Assembly: GCA_046729895.1 (NCBI GenBank)
Contig: JBKPHP010000236.1
Coordinates: 1-5,439, forward strand
Reading direction: 5' to 3'
Length of the DNA: 5,439 nt
From: DASXBA01 sp046729895
GTDB lineage: Bacteria > Actinomycetota > Thermoleophilia > Solirubrobacterales > Thermoleophilaceae
In this document: positions 1 through 5,192 of the stretch, one piece after another
How the letters are laid out: every line of letters starts with the position of its first letter
Numbering within the stretch: the stretch's first letter is position 1
The notes under the pieces: generated by a model
The model's database searches: none
What the model saw: only the letters and a program-made list of their open reading frames with translations
What the model was told of the DNA's origin: nothing
Program-made: the position numbers and the translations under genes

Positions 1-535
1 CCTCGCCACGCTCCTCCGGAGTGTTCACGCGGCGCACGATCGCCGCCGGCAGCGCGACGCGGACCGGGACGAGCGCCTCGACGGTGGCCGTGAGGGCGGC
101 CCCCGCCGGAGCCGCGCGCAGCGCCGCCAGTGCCGCCGGCGCGTACAGCCCCAGCACCGGCTGGAGGACACCCCCCGAGACCGCCACCACAGCCGGACCG
201 CCAGAACCCGCCGCGGACAGCAACGTCCGGCATGCGTCGGCCGTCACGAAGGGCATGTCGGCCGCGCAGACGAGGACCGGCGCCTCGGCCCGCTCGAGGG
301 CATGCACGATCCCGGTCCGCGGGTGGCGGGGCTCCGCGGGCTCGTCCCAGCGCTCGGCGCGCCGGAGCTCCGGCAGCTCGGTGTCCGGCTTGCAGAGCAC
401 TGCGACCCGATCGCAGACCGACCCGAGCGCGGCAACCGGGTAGCTCACGAGCGGCCGGTCTCGGAGCAGCACGGCCGCCTTGGAGACCTGGCCGAGGCGG
501 CGTCCCGCTCCGCCGGCGAGGACCGCGCCGATCAC
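1..535 (-). CDS. mobA: MobA-like molybdenum cofactor guanylyltransferase (3' end cut by window edge)
   Basis: Probable cytoplasmic nucleotidyltransferase that joins GMP from GTP to molybdopterin to make the bis-MGD form of the molybdenum cofactor. Read on the minus strand, the N-terminus holds the nucleotide-binding loop LAGGAGRRLG (residues 6-15) followed by Lys19, matching the family LAGGxSxRMGxDK pattern with the DK spacing slightly altered. CAADMPFVT (90-98) supplies the metal-binding Asp93, and QPVLGLY lies in the second half as in MobA. LAGG rather than LAAG favours MobA over the cytidylyltransferase MocA. About 178 codons are present; the family is about 190-200 residues, and the last visible residues (NTPEE) match the usual MobA C-terminus, so only a short tail is missing. 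I chose the GTG at 535 because the first beta strand begins there; an in-frame GTG at 619 would add 28 low-complexity residues. No clear Shine-Dalgarno is seen for 535. It is divergent from the oxidoreductase at 671. Family assignment is good; exact nucleotide specificity is inferred. Confidence 0.82.
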   Translation of the reverse strand, partial: MIGAVLAGGAGRRLGQVSKAAVLLRDRPLVSYPVAALGSVCDRVAVLCKPDTELPELRRAERWDEPAEPRHPRTGIVHALERAEAPVLVCAADMPFVTADACRTLLSAAGSGGPAVVAVSGGVLQPVLGLYAPAALAALRAAPAGAALTATVEALVPVRVALPAAIVRRVNTPEERGE

Positions 536-670
536 GCTGCTGGTGGAGCTTCGCCCACGGGGCGGCAGACTACGCGAGCGTTTGAGGAGAGCGCCCGAGA
601 CCGAGTGGCGATCCTGCACCGGCCGGGCGGATCGACGGTGCGCGTCCCACGGCGGTAGGGTCCCGCCGGC
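536..670. other. Divergent intergenic region, mobA-like gene / LLM oxidoreductase
   Basis: About 135 bp separate the two divergent starts and should carry promoters for both genes. On the minus strand a TAGTCT (567-572) fits the loose TANNNT -10 pattern, but I see no matching -35, so I do not call it a promoter. On the plus strand no -10/-35 pair stands out. If the mobA-like gene really starts at GTG 619, the non-coding part shrinks to about 50 bp. Confidence 0.4.
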
Positions 671-1618
671 TTGGGGCTCGGGAGCTTCATCTCGGTCGGC
701 CGTTCCCTGGACACCGCGCTCGAGCGCGTGGAGCTTGCCGAGCGGCTGGGCTACGAGTCGGTGTTCGTGACCCACCTCGCTGCGCGCGACTCGCTCACCA
801 CCCTCGCGGCGTACGCGTCGCGCACGGAACGGGTCCGGCTCGGTACCGGAGTGATGCCGATCTACTCTCGCAAGCCCGCCACGACGGCGATGTCGGCGGC
901 AACCGTCGACGAGTTCTCGGGCCACCGGCTCGTGCTCGGGCTCGGCGTCTCGCACCGGCCGGTCGTGGAGGCCTGGTTCGACGAGAAGATCGAGAAGCCC
1001 GTTCGCGAGATGCGGGAGTACGTGGGTATCGTCCGGTCGATCCTGCGCGGCGACGACCCGCCCGAGGGCGAGCGCTTCACCTCCAGCTTCCACTTCATGG
1101 GATATGAGGCCCGAGCCGACCTGCCGATCCACATCGGTGGCCTGTCGCCTGGAATGCTGCGCCTCGCCGGCGAGGTCGCCGATGGGGTCGTGCTGTGGCT
1201 GTGCGTTCCGAGCTACGTCGAGGAAGTGGTCGTCCCGACTGTGGCCGAGGGTCGCGCGCGGGCGGGCAAGGACCTCGACGGCTTCGACATCGTCGCGGCC
1301 GTGCCGGCGGCGGTCACGGGCGAGCCGGACGAGGCACGTGACAAGCTGCGCCGGGACCTGATCCCCTACTTCCACCTGCCCTTCTACAGGGCGATGCTCG
1401 AGCGCTCCGGCTTCGGCGAGGACGTGGCCGCCGCGGACGAGGGCAAGCCCGTCTCCGACCGCTTCCTGGGCGCCCTCGCCGCGATCGGGGACCGCGAGGA
1501 GGCGACCGCGTCGGTCCGGCGCTATCGGGAGGCGGGCGCGACCTCGCCCTGCGTGGGGGCGGTGCCCCGCACCGACTTCGACGCGACGCTCGAGGCGCTC
1601 GCGGGAGCGCTCGCCTGA
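671..1618 (+). CDS. LLM-class (luciferase-like) F420- or flavin-dependent oxidoreductase
   Basis: Cytoplasmic TIM-barrel oxidoreductase of the bacterial-luciferase-like superfamily; many actinobacterial members use coenzyme F420 and others FMN. The substrate cannot be read from sequence. The 315 residues match the usual 280-350. Visible family blocks are the first helix (AERLGYESVFVTH, 23-35), the strand RVRLGTGVMPIYSR (54-67), the AATVDEFSGHRLVLGLG block (76-92) followed by SHRPVVE (94-100), and a cofactor-side segment LPIHIGG (151-157) leading into AGEVADGVVLW. The start is TTG at 671: an in-frame stop lies at 656-658, no ATG or GTG intervenes, and the first strand begins at residue 2. The next in-frame candidate, GTG 728-730, would delete the first strand. 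A weak purine run (AGGG, about 657-660) precedes it. The gene ends 31 bp before the next plus-strand gene, whose promoter appears to overlap its stop codon. Family is confident; F420 over FMN is inference. Confidence 0.88.
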   Translation: MGLGSFISVGRSLDTALERVELAERLGYESVFVTHLAARDSLTTLAAYASRTERVRLGTGVMPIYSRKPATTAMSAATVDEFSGHRLVLGLGVSHRPVVEAWFDEKIEKPVREMREYVGIVRSILRGDDPPEGERFTSSFHFMGYEARADLPIHIGGLSPGMLRLAGEVADGVVLWLCVPSYVEEVVVPTVAEGRARAGKDLDGFDIVAAVPAAVTGEPDEARDKLRRDLIPYFHLPFYRAMLERSGFGEDVAAADEGKPVSDRFLGALAAIGDREEATASVRRYREAGATSPCVGAVPRTDFDATLEALAGALA

Positions 1619-1643
1619 CCTCCCGCAGCCATCGGAGCATAAT
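1615..1643 (+). promoter_or_regulatory. Sigma70-type promoter, probably driving a leaderless mRNA
   Basis: CTGACC (1615-1620; 4 of 6 to TTGACA) and CATAAT (1638-1643; 5 of 6 to TATAAT) are separated by exactly 17 bp. The CATAATT stands out as an AT-rich island in very GC-rich sequence. Six bases separate the -10 from the ATG at 1650, so transcription would be expected to start at or within a base or two of that A, giving a leaderless transcript, which is common in actinobacteria. The -35 overlaps the TGA of the preceding oxidoreductase. A GGGG run (1645-1648) before the ATG is too close to be a normal ribosome binding site. Confidence 0.6.
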
Positions 1644-1649
1644 TGGGGC

Positions 1650-2252
1650 ATGGAAGGCTCAGCACCGGATTCCGTTGGTACGCAATCGAGCTGGCTTCGC
1701 TGCTACCGCTGCTGGTCGCAGAACCTGGAGGTCCAGCTCCATTACGAGGGGATTCTCAAGGTCGACGCCACGACGGGCGAGGCCGTGGACCCCGTGGAGG
1801 AGGTCCAGGAGGCGGTGGTGCAGTGCCTCGACTGCCTCCACGACCAGCCCCACTTGAGCCTCACCCTCTACGAGGAGAACGGCCGCCGGGTGAGCCGGAT
1901 CGAGGCGGTGGAGGATCGCTGGGAGCGGATGGTCACCGGCTCGCCGTTCGTCGCCTCTTGCATGGTCACGGTCGACGCCGACCAGGTGGAGAGCTGCTCG
2001 GGGCCCGAGGCCGCCGATTCGCTCGCCTTCGGCGCCTTCGGCGACCACGGGACCCGAGAGTTCTTCACACACGTGCGCTTCCATAAGCACGAGGACGACC
2101 GGATCGTGATCCACATGCTGGTCGAGCTCTACGCCCGCAGCGCCGAGGAAGCCACCGACGTGCTCGAGGACGCGTCGCGCGGGACCCTGACCATCACATC
2201 CCTCGCGGAAGAGGACCGGCCGCCCGCCTCGGACGCGGACGAGCAGCACTAG
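1650..2252 (+). CDS. Hypothetical protein with two CxxC pairs (possible zinc-binding domain)
   Basis: I do not recognise this 200-residue family. The N-terminal third has two cysteine pairs, C18-x2-C21 (CYRC) and C59-x2-C62 (CLDC), 37 residues apart, the spacing of a zinc ribbon with an insertion. The segment between them (about 24-46) looks like beta strands with a turn. Further cysteines lie at 104 and 116. The rest reads as mixed alpha/beta: strands near 100-109 and 138-161 and an amphipathic acidic helix around ARSAEEATDVLEDA, ending in a charged, probably disordered tail. There is no signal peptide or membrane segment, so it is probably cytoplasmic. Overall it is acidic. Coding is supported by strong third-position GC bias, a sensible protein composition and the promoter just upstream. 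It follows the LLM oxidoreductase by 31 bp on the same strand but appears to have its own promoter, so a shared function is not implied. It converges on the CoA-transferase gene. Confidence 0.8.
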   Translation: MEGSAPDSVGTQSSWLRCYRCWSQNLEVQLHYEGILKVDATTGEAVDPVEEVQEAVVQCLDCLHDQPHLSLTLYEENGRRVSRIEAVEDRWERMVTGSPFVASCMVTVDADQVESCSGPEAADSLAFGAFGDHGTREFFTHVRFHKHEDDRIVIHMLVELYARSAEEATDVLEDASRGTLTITSLAEEDRPPASDADEQH

Positions 2253-2270
2253 GGCTCCGCTGCTGGCCGC

Positions 2271-2287
2271 CGCCGCACGATGCGGCG
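2271..2287. terminator. Candidate bidirectional hairpin terminator between convergent genes
   Basis: CGCCGCA (2271-2277), loop CGA, TGCGGCG (2281-2287) form a perfect 7-bp, very GC-rich hairpin in the 56-bp gap between the stop codons of the CxxC protein gene (plus) and the CoA-transferase gene (minus). There is no T-run on either side, so it would be an atypical U-less terminator, as proposed for high-GC bacteria. A GGTCGACC palindrome (2294-2301) and AGGCCT (2302-2307) follow and may only reflect base composition. Confidence 0.4.
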
Positions 2288-2308
2288 ACCTGAGGTCGAC
2301 CAGGCCTG

Positions 2309-3496
2309 TTACTGGCCGAGCTGAACGACTTGGCGGGCCGCCAGGTCGGCGATCTGCTCCTCTGTGCGACCCAGCTCGCGGAGCACCTCGGCGGTGTGCT
2401 GGCCGAGCATGGGCGGGGGCTCGGGCGGCGCGGTGGACGCCCAGATCGGCGAGGCCACGAGGTCGAGGTGGCCAACCGTGGGGTGCTCCACGCTGACGGT
2501 GGCCGGGCGGCCGGCCTCGGCCGCCGCCGCAAAGGCCTCCGGGACGGTCCGCACCTTGCCGACAGGGACGCCCGCCTCGTCCAGGGCCTCGACCCAGTCC
2601 TCCGCTCGGCGCCCGGCGAAGGCCCGCTCCAGCTCGGGGATCAGCTCGGCCCGGTGCTCTACGCGCGTCGCGTTGGTGCGAAAGCGGTCGTCGTCGGCGA
2701 GCTCGGGCCGCCCGATCGCGGCGCAGAGCGCCCGGAACAGCCCGTCGTTGGCGGCCGCGACCGCGATCCGGCCGGACGCCGTCGCGAAGTCCTGGTAGGG
2801 CACGATGTTGGGGTGGGCGTTCCCGTGCCGCACAGGCTCCACCCCGGTGACCAGTGCGTTCTGCGCGACGTTCACCAGCCCGGCCAGTCCCGCGTCGAGC
2901 AGGGGGACCTCTATCCGCCGGCCCCCCTCGCCGCGCAGCGCAGCAAGCACCGCGACAGCCGCATGCAGCCCGGCGAGCACGTCCACGAGTGCCACGCCGA
3001 CCTTGTGCGGGGGGCCGTCTCGTGGACCGGTGATCGACATCAGGCCGGTCTCGGCCTGCGCGATGAAGTCGTAGCCGGGCCGGTCCGGCGGCCGCCGCTC
3101 GGAGCCGAAGCCTGTGATCGAGCAGTACACCACGCCGGGGTTCCGCTCGGCGACCTGCTCGTAGCCCACGCTCAGCCGCTCGGCGCCGCCGACCTTGAAG
3201 TTCTCGACCACCACGTCCGCCAGCGCACAGAGCTCGCGGGCAAGCGCACGTCCGTCGGGGGTGCCGAGATCGATCGCACAGCTCCGCTTGCTGCGGTTGA
3301 CCGAGAGGTAGTAGGCCGCCTCTCCCGCCGCGAAGGGCGGTCCCCAGGAGCGCGTCTCGTCCCCCTCCCCCGGGCGCTCGACCTTGACCACGTCCGCTCC
3401 GAGGTCGGCGAGCACCATCGTGCAGTAGGGCCCTGCCAGCACGCGCGACAGGTCGATCACGCGGAGGCCGTCGAGGGGTGCCGTCTGGTCCGGCAT
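2309..3496 (-). CDS. Class III CoA-transferase (CaiB/BaiF family)
   Basis: Moves coenzyme A between a CoA thioester and a free carboxylic acid, normally as an interlocked dimer in the cytoplasm. The 395 residues match the family (about 380-430). The N-terminus has the typical PLDGLRVIDLSRVLAGP (7-23), then LGADVVKVERPGEGD (32-46). VENFKVG (97-103), YCSITGFG (124-131) and YDFIAQAETGLM (142-153) follow in family order, then VGVALVDVLAGLHAA with the probable catalytic Asp172, close in position to Asp169 of formyl-CoA transferase. GRRAEDWVEALDEAGVPVGKV near residue 300 is the usual C-terminal block. It lacks two features I recall for formyl-CoA transferase: the Gln before AGP (here Leu20) and a GGGGQ loop. 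The substrate is therefore unknown. ATG 3496 is chosen because the conserved domain begins seven residues later; the frame stays open upstream to 3772 but runs antisense to the ThDP enzyme gene. The start lies 8 bp from that divergent gene. Confidence 0.92.
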   Translation of the reverse strand: MPDQTAPLDGLRVIDLSRVLAGPYCTMVLADLGADVVKVERPGEGDETRSWGPPFAAGEAAYYLSVNRSKRSCAIDLGTPDGRALARELCALADVVVENFKVGGAERLSVGYEQVAERNPGVVYCSITGFGSERRPPDRPGYDFIAQAETGLMSITGPRDGPPHKVGVALVDVLAGLHAAVAVLAALRGEGGRRIEVPLLDAGLAGLVNVAQNALVTGVEPVRHGNAHPNIVPYQDFATASGRIAVAAANDGLFRALCAAIGRPELADDDRFRTNATRVEHRAELIPELERAFAGRRAEDWVEALDEAGVPVGKVRTVPEAFAAAAEAGRPATVSVEHPTVGHLDLVASPIWASTAPPEPPPMLGQHTAEVLRELGRTEEQIADLAARQVVQLGQ

Positions 3497-3502
3497 CGCC
3501 GG
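3490..3502. repeat. Short perfect inverted repeat between two divergent starts
   Basis: CCGGC (3490-3494), spacer ATC, GCCGG (3498-3502). The dyad covers the CoA-transferase start codon (3494-3496 as CAT on the plus strand) and most of the 8-bp gap before ATG 3505. It could be an operator or an mRNA hairpin hiding a start, but 5-bp GC dyads are common by chance in this base composition. Confidence 0.3.
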
Positions 3503-3504
3503 GG

Positions 3505-5145
3505 ATGCTGACAGGGGCCGAGCTCGCCGTGCGGTCCCTCGAGCAAGAGGGAGTAGAGGTGGCTTTCGGGTTGCCAGGCGTGCACAACCTCGACCTCTGG
3601 CGGGCGGTCGGCGCGTCGGGGATCCGGCTGGTGGGCGTGAGGCACGAGCAGACCGCCGCCTACGCGGCCGACGGCTATGCGCGCGCCAGCGGCCGGCTGG
3701 GCGTGGCGTTGACCACAACCGGGCCCGGCGCCGCCAACACCCTGGCCGCGGTGGGCGAGGCGTGGGCGTCACGCCAGCCGGTGCTGGTGATCGCCACCGA
3801 CGTACCCAGCTCCGTGCGACGCCAGGGCGTCTGGCGCGGGTCGCTCCACGAGGCGACCGACCAGGCGGCGATGTTCCGGCCCGTGGTGAAGGGCGCGCTC
3901 CGGGTGCGGAGTGCGGCCTCGCTGGGCGCCGCCGTCACGGAGTCGGCCCGACTGGCGCTGGCGCCCCCCAGCCGCCCCGTCTACTTGGAGATCCCCACTG
4001 ACCTGCTGTCGGCCGAGGTCGGCGAGGCCGCTCGGGCGCCGGAGCCCCGGGCCCCGGCGGGACCTCCTGCCCACGACCGCATCGTCCGGGCAGCCGACCG
4101 GTTCGAGCCCTCGCGCCGCCCGCTCGTGTGGGCCGGGGGCGGCGCGCTCCAGGCCGGGGCGGGCGAGGCGGTGGCCAGGCTGGCCGAGCGGCTGGTAGCG
4201 CCCGTGGTCACGACCTACTCGGCGCGCGGGCTCCTCCCCCCCGACCACCCCTGCCTGGTCAATGCCCCACCGCACGTCCCGGACGTCGGCGCGCTGTGGG
4301 ACGAGGCCGACCTGGTGGTCGCCATCGGCACCGACTTCGACGGGCCGATGACCCAGAACTGGGCCATGCCCCAGCCACCGCACCTGATCGCGGTGAACGT
4401 CGACGCCGAGGACGCCGCGAAGGCCTACCTGCCCGACCTGACCCTCGAGGCCGACGCCCGCGAGGCGACCGAGCTCCTGGCGCACAGGATCGAGCCGCGA
4501 GGCGGCCTGGAGGCCCTCTCGCGCCGGCTGCGCGAACTCGACGCCAAGGTTCGGCGTGAGCTCGCGAACAGCGATCCCGAGGCCGCCCAGTTCCTCGACT
4601 CCTTCGCCGGCGCGCTGCCCGACGACGCGGTGGTCGTCTGCGACATGTGCATCCCCGGCTACTGGCTCGGAGGCTTCCACCGCCCCCCGGCTCCCCGCAA
4701 GCTCGCCTATCCGCTCGGGTGGGGGACGCTCGGCTGCGCCTTTCCGCAGGCGCTCGGAGCGGCGCTGGCGGATGCCGGACCGGTGGTCAGCGTCTCGGGC
4801 GACGGCGGCTTCCTGTACGCGGTGGGCGAGCTGGCCGCCGCCGCGCAGGAGGCCATCCCGCTCACCGCGGTGATCGTGGACGACGGCGGCTACGGCATGC
4901 TGCGCTTCGACCAGGACCGCCGCGGTCTCCAGCGCGAGGGCGTGGACCTGCATACGCCCGACTTCGCCGCGCTCGCCACGAGCTTCGGGGTGCGTTCCTT
5001 CACGGTGGAGGGGCTGGGGGCCAACTTCGCCGCGGCCCTCGCCCGGCACGTGGCATCCGACGAGCCGAGCGTGCTGGTCGCCAAGGCAGCGCTTGGCCCG
5101 CCGCCGAACGTGTCCCCCCGCTGGTACCGGCGCGCCTCCGGATAG
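3505..5145 (+). CDS. Thiamine-diphosphate-dependent enzyme, acetolactate synthase/decarboxylase superfamily
   Basis: Uses ThDP and a divalent metal to cleave or form a C-C bond next to a carbonyl; the substrate is not evident. The 546 residues show the three-domain layout. The N-terminal pyrimidine-binding domain has FGLPGVHN (21-28), the catalytic Glu48 in RHEQTAAYAADGYAR, and TTTGPGAANTLAAVGEAW. A middle domain starts at LVWAGGGALQAGAGE and includes DLVVAIGTDFDG. The C-terminal PP domain has GWGTLGCAFPQALGAALA and the metal motif SGDGG (Asp433) to DDGGYG (459-464), 24 residues later. The usual NN of that motif is DD here. The FGxPGVHxxxLxR block resembles 2-oxoacid decarboxylase/lyase members such as AruI more than oxalyl-CoA decarboxylase. 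ATG 3505 avoids overlap with the divergent CoA-transferase gene and fits family N-termini. GTG 3478 is a real alternative (+9 residues) with GGAGG at 3463-3467, 10 bases upstream, but that run also encodes the conserved LDGLR of the opposite gene. It converges on an aldehyde dehydrogenase gene. Calling it acetolactate synthase (ilvB) would over-reach: no small-subunit gene is seen nearby. Confidence 0.9.
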   Translation: MLTGAELAVRSLEQEGVEVAFGLPGVHNLDLWRAVGASGIRLVGVRHEQTAAYAADGYARASGRLGVALTTTGPGAANTLAAVGEAWASRQPVLVIATDVPSSVRRQGVWRGSLHEATDQAAMFRPVVKGALRVRSAASLGAAVTESARLALAPPSRPVYLEIPTDLLSAEVGEAARAPEPRAPAGPPAHDRIVRAADRFEPSRRPLVWAGGGALQAGAGEAVARLAERLVAPVVTTYSARGLLPPDHPCLVNAPPHVPDVGALWDEADLVVAIGTDFDGPMTQNWAMPQPPHLIAVNVDAEDAAKAYLPDLTLEADAREATELLAHRIEPRGGLEALSRRLRELDAKVRRELANSDPEAAQFLDSFAGALPDDAVVVCDMCIPGYWLGGFHRPPAPRKLAYPLGWGTLGCAFPQALGAALADAGPVVSVSGDGGFLYAVGELAAAAQEAIPLTAVIVDDGGYGMLRFDQDRRGLQREGVDLHTPDFAALATSFGVRSFTVEGLGANFAAALARHVASDEPSVLVAKAALGPPPNVSPRWYRRASG

Positions 5146-5149
5146 GTCT

Positions 5150-5192
5150 TTTGGTGGCAACCACCGAGCTTGGCCACGGCCACGGGCTGGCC
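5150..5192. terminator. Small dyads in a 46-bp convergent gap, possible terminator
   Basis: Between the stops of the ThDP enzyme (5145, plus) and the aldehyde dehydrogenase (5192, minus) lie GGTGG-CAA-CCACC (5153-5165), extendable by T-A and T-G pairs to about 8 bp (5150-5168), and GGCCA-N5-TGGCC (5178-5192). The only T-run on the plus strand (TTTT, 5149-5152) precedes the first stem, so neither is a classical intrinsic terminator. They may limit read-through between convergent genes. Confidence 0.3.

Noticed and set aside
567..572. TAGTCT as a -10 box for the mobA-like gene
   Set aside because: Fits only the loose TANNNT pattern and has no plausible -35 at 16-18 bp.
21..585. Plus-strand open frames at 21-443 and 130-585
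   Set aside because: They lie opposite the MobA-like reading and have Arg/Pro/Ala/Ser-rich, motif-free products.
2330..3511. Plus-strand open frame of 393 codons opposite the CoA-transferase
   Set aside because: Antisense shadow with no motif; the opposite strand has all the CaiB/BaiF blocks in order.
1659..3587. Very long minus-strand open frame (642 codons) spanning the CxxC-protein gene and the CoA-transferase
   Set aside because: It is a different frame from the real CoA-transferase, has an Arg/Gly/Ala-rich composition without recognisable motifs, and crosses two supported genes. GC-rich DNA has few stop codons, which produces such shadows.
2309..5145. Oxalate degradation pair (formyl-CoA transferase plus oxalyl-CoA decarboxylase)
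   Set aside because: The gene types match, but Leu20 replaces the Gln before AGP, the GGGGQ loop is absent, and the ThDP enzyme N-terminal motif differs from oxalyl-CoA decarboxylase. Naming them frc and oxc is not supported.
3505..5145. Anabolic acetolactate synthase (ilvB)
   Set aside because: Superfamily membership is clear, but no ilvN or ilvC neighbour is visible and the FGLPGVHN block and DD metal motif differ from typical IlvB, so only the superfamily is claimed.
3769..5160. Minus-strand open frame of 463 codons opposite the ThDP enzyme
   Set aside because: Low-complexity Arg/Gly/His/Val composition, no family motif, and fully antisense to a strongly supported gene; a shadow of GC-rich codon use.
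5149..5168. Classical intrinsic terminator after the ThDP gene
   Set aside because: The TTTT lies before, not after, the GGTGG/CCACC stem on the plus strand, and on the minus strand the stem is followed by an A-run, so it fails the usual hairpin-then-U rule in both directions.
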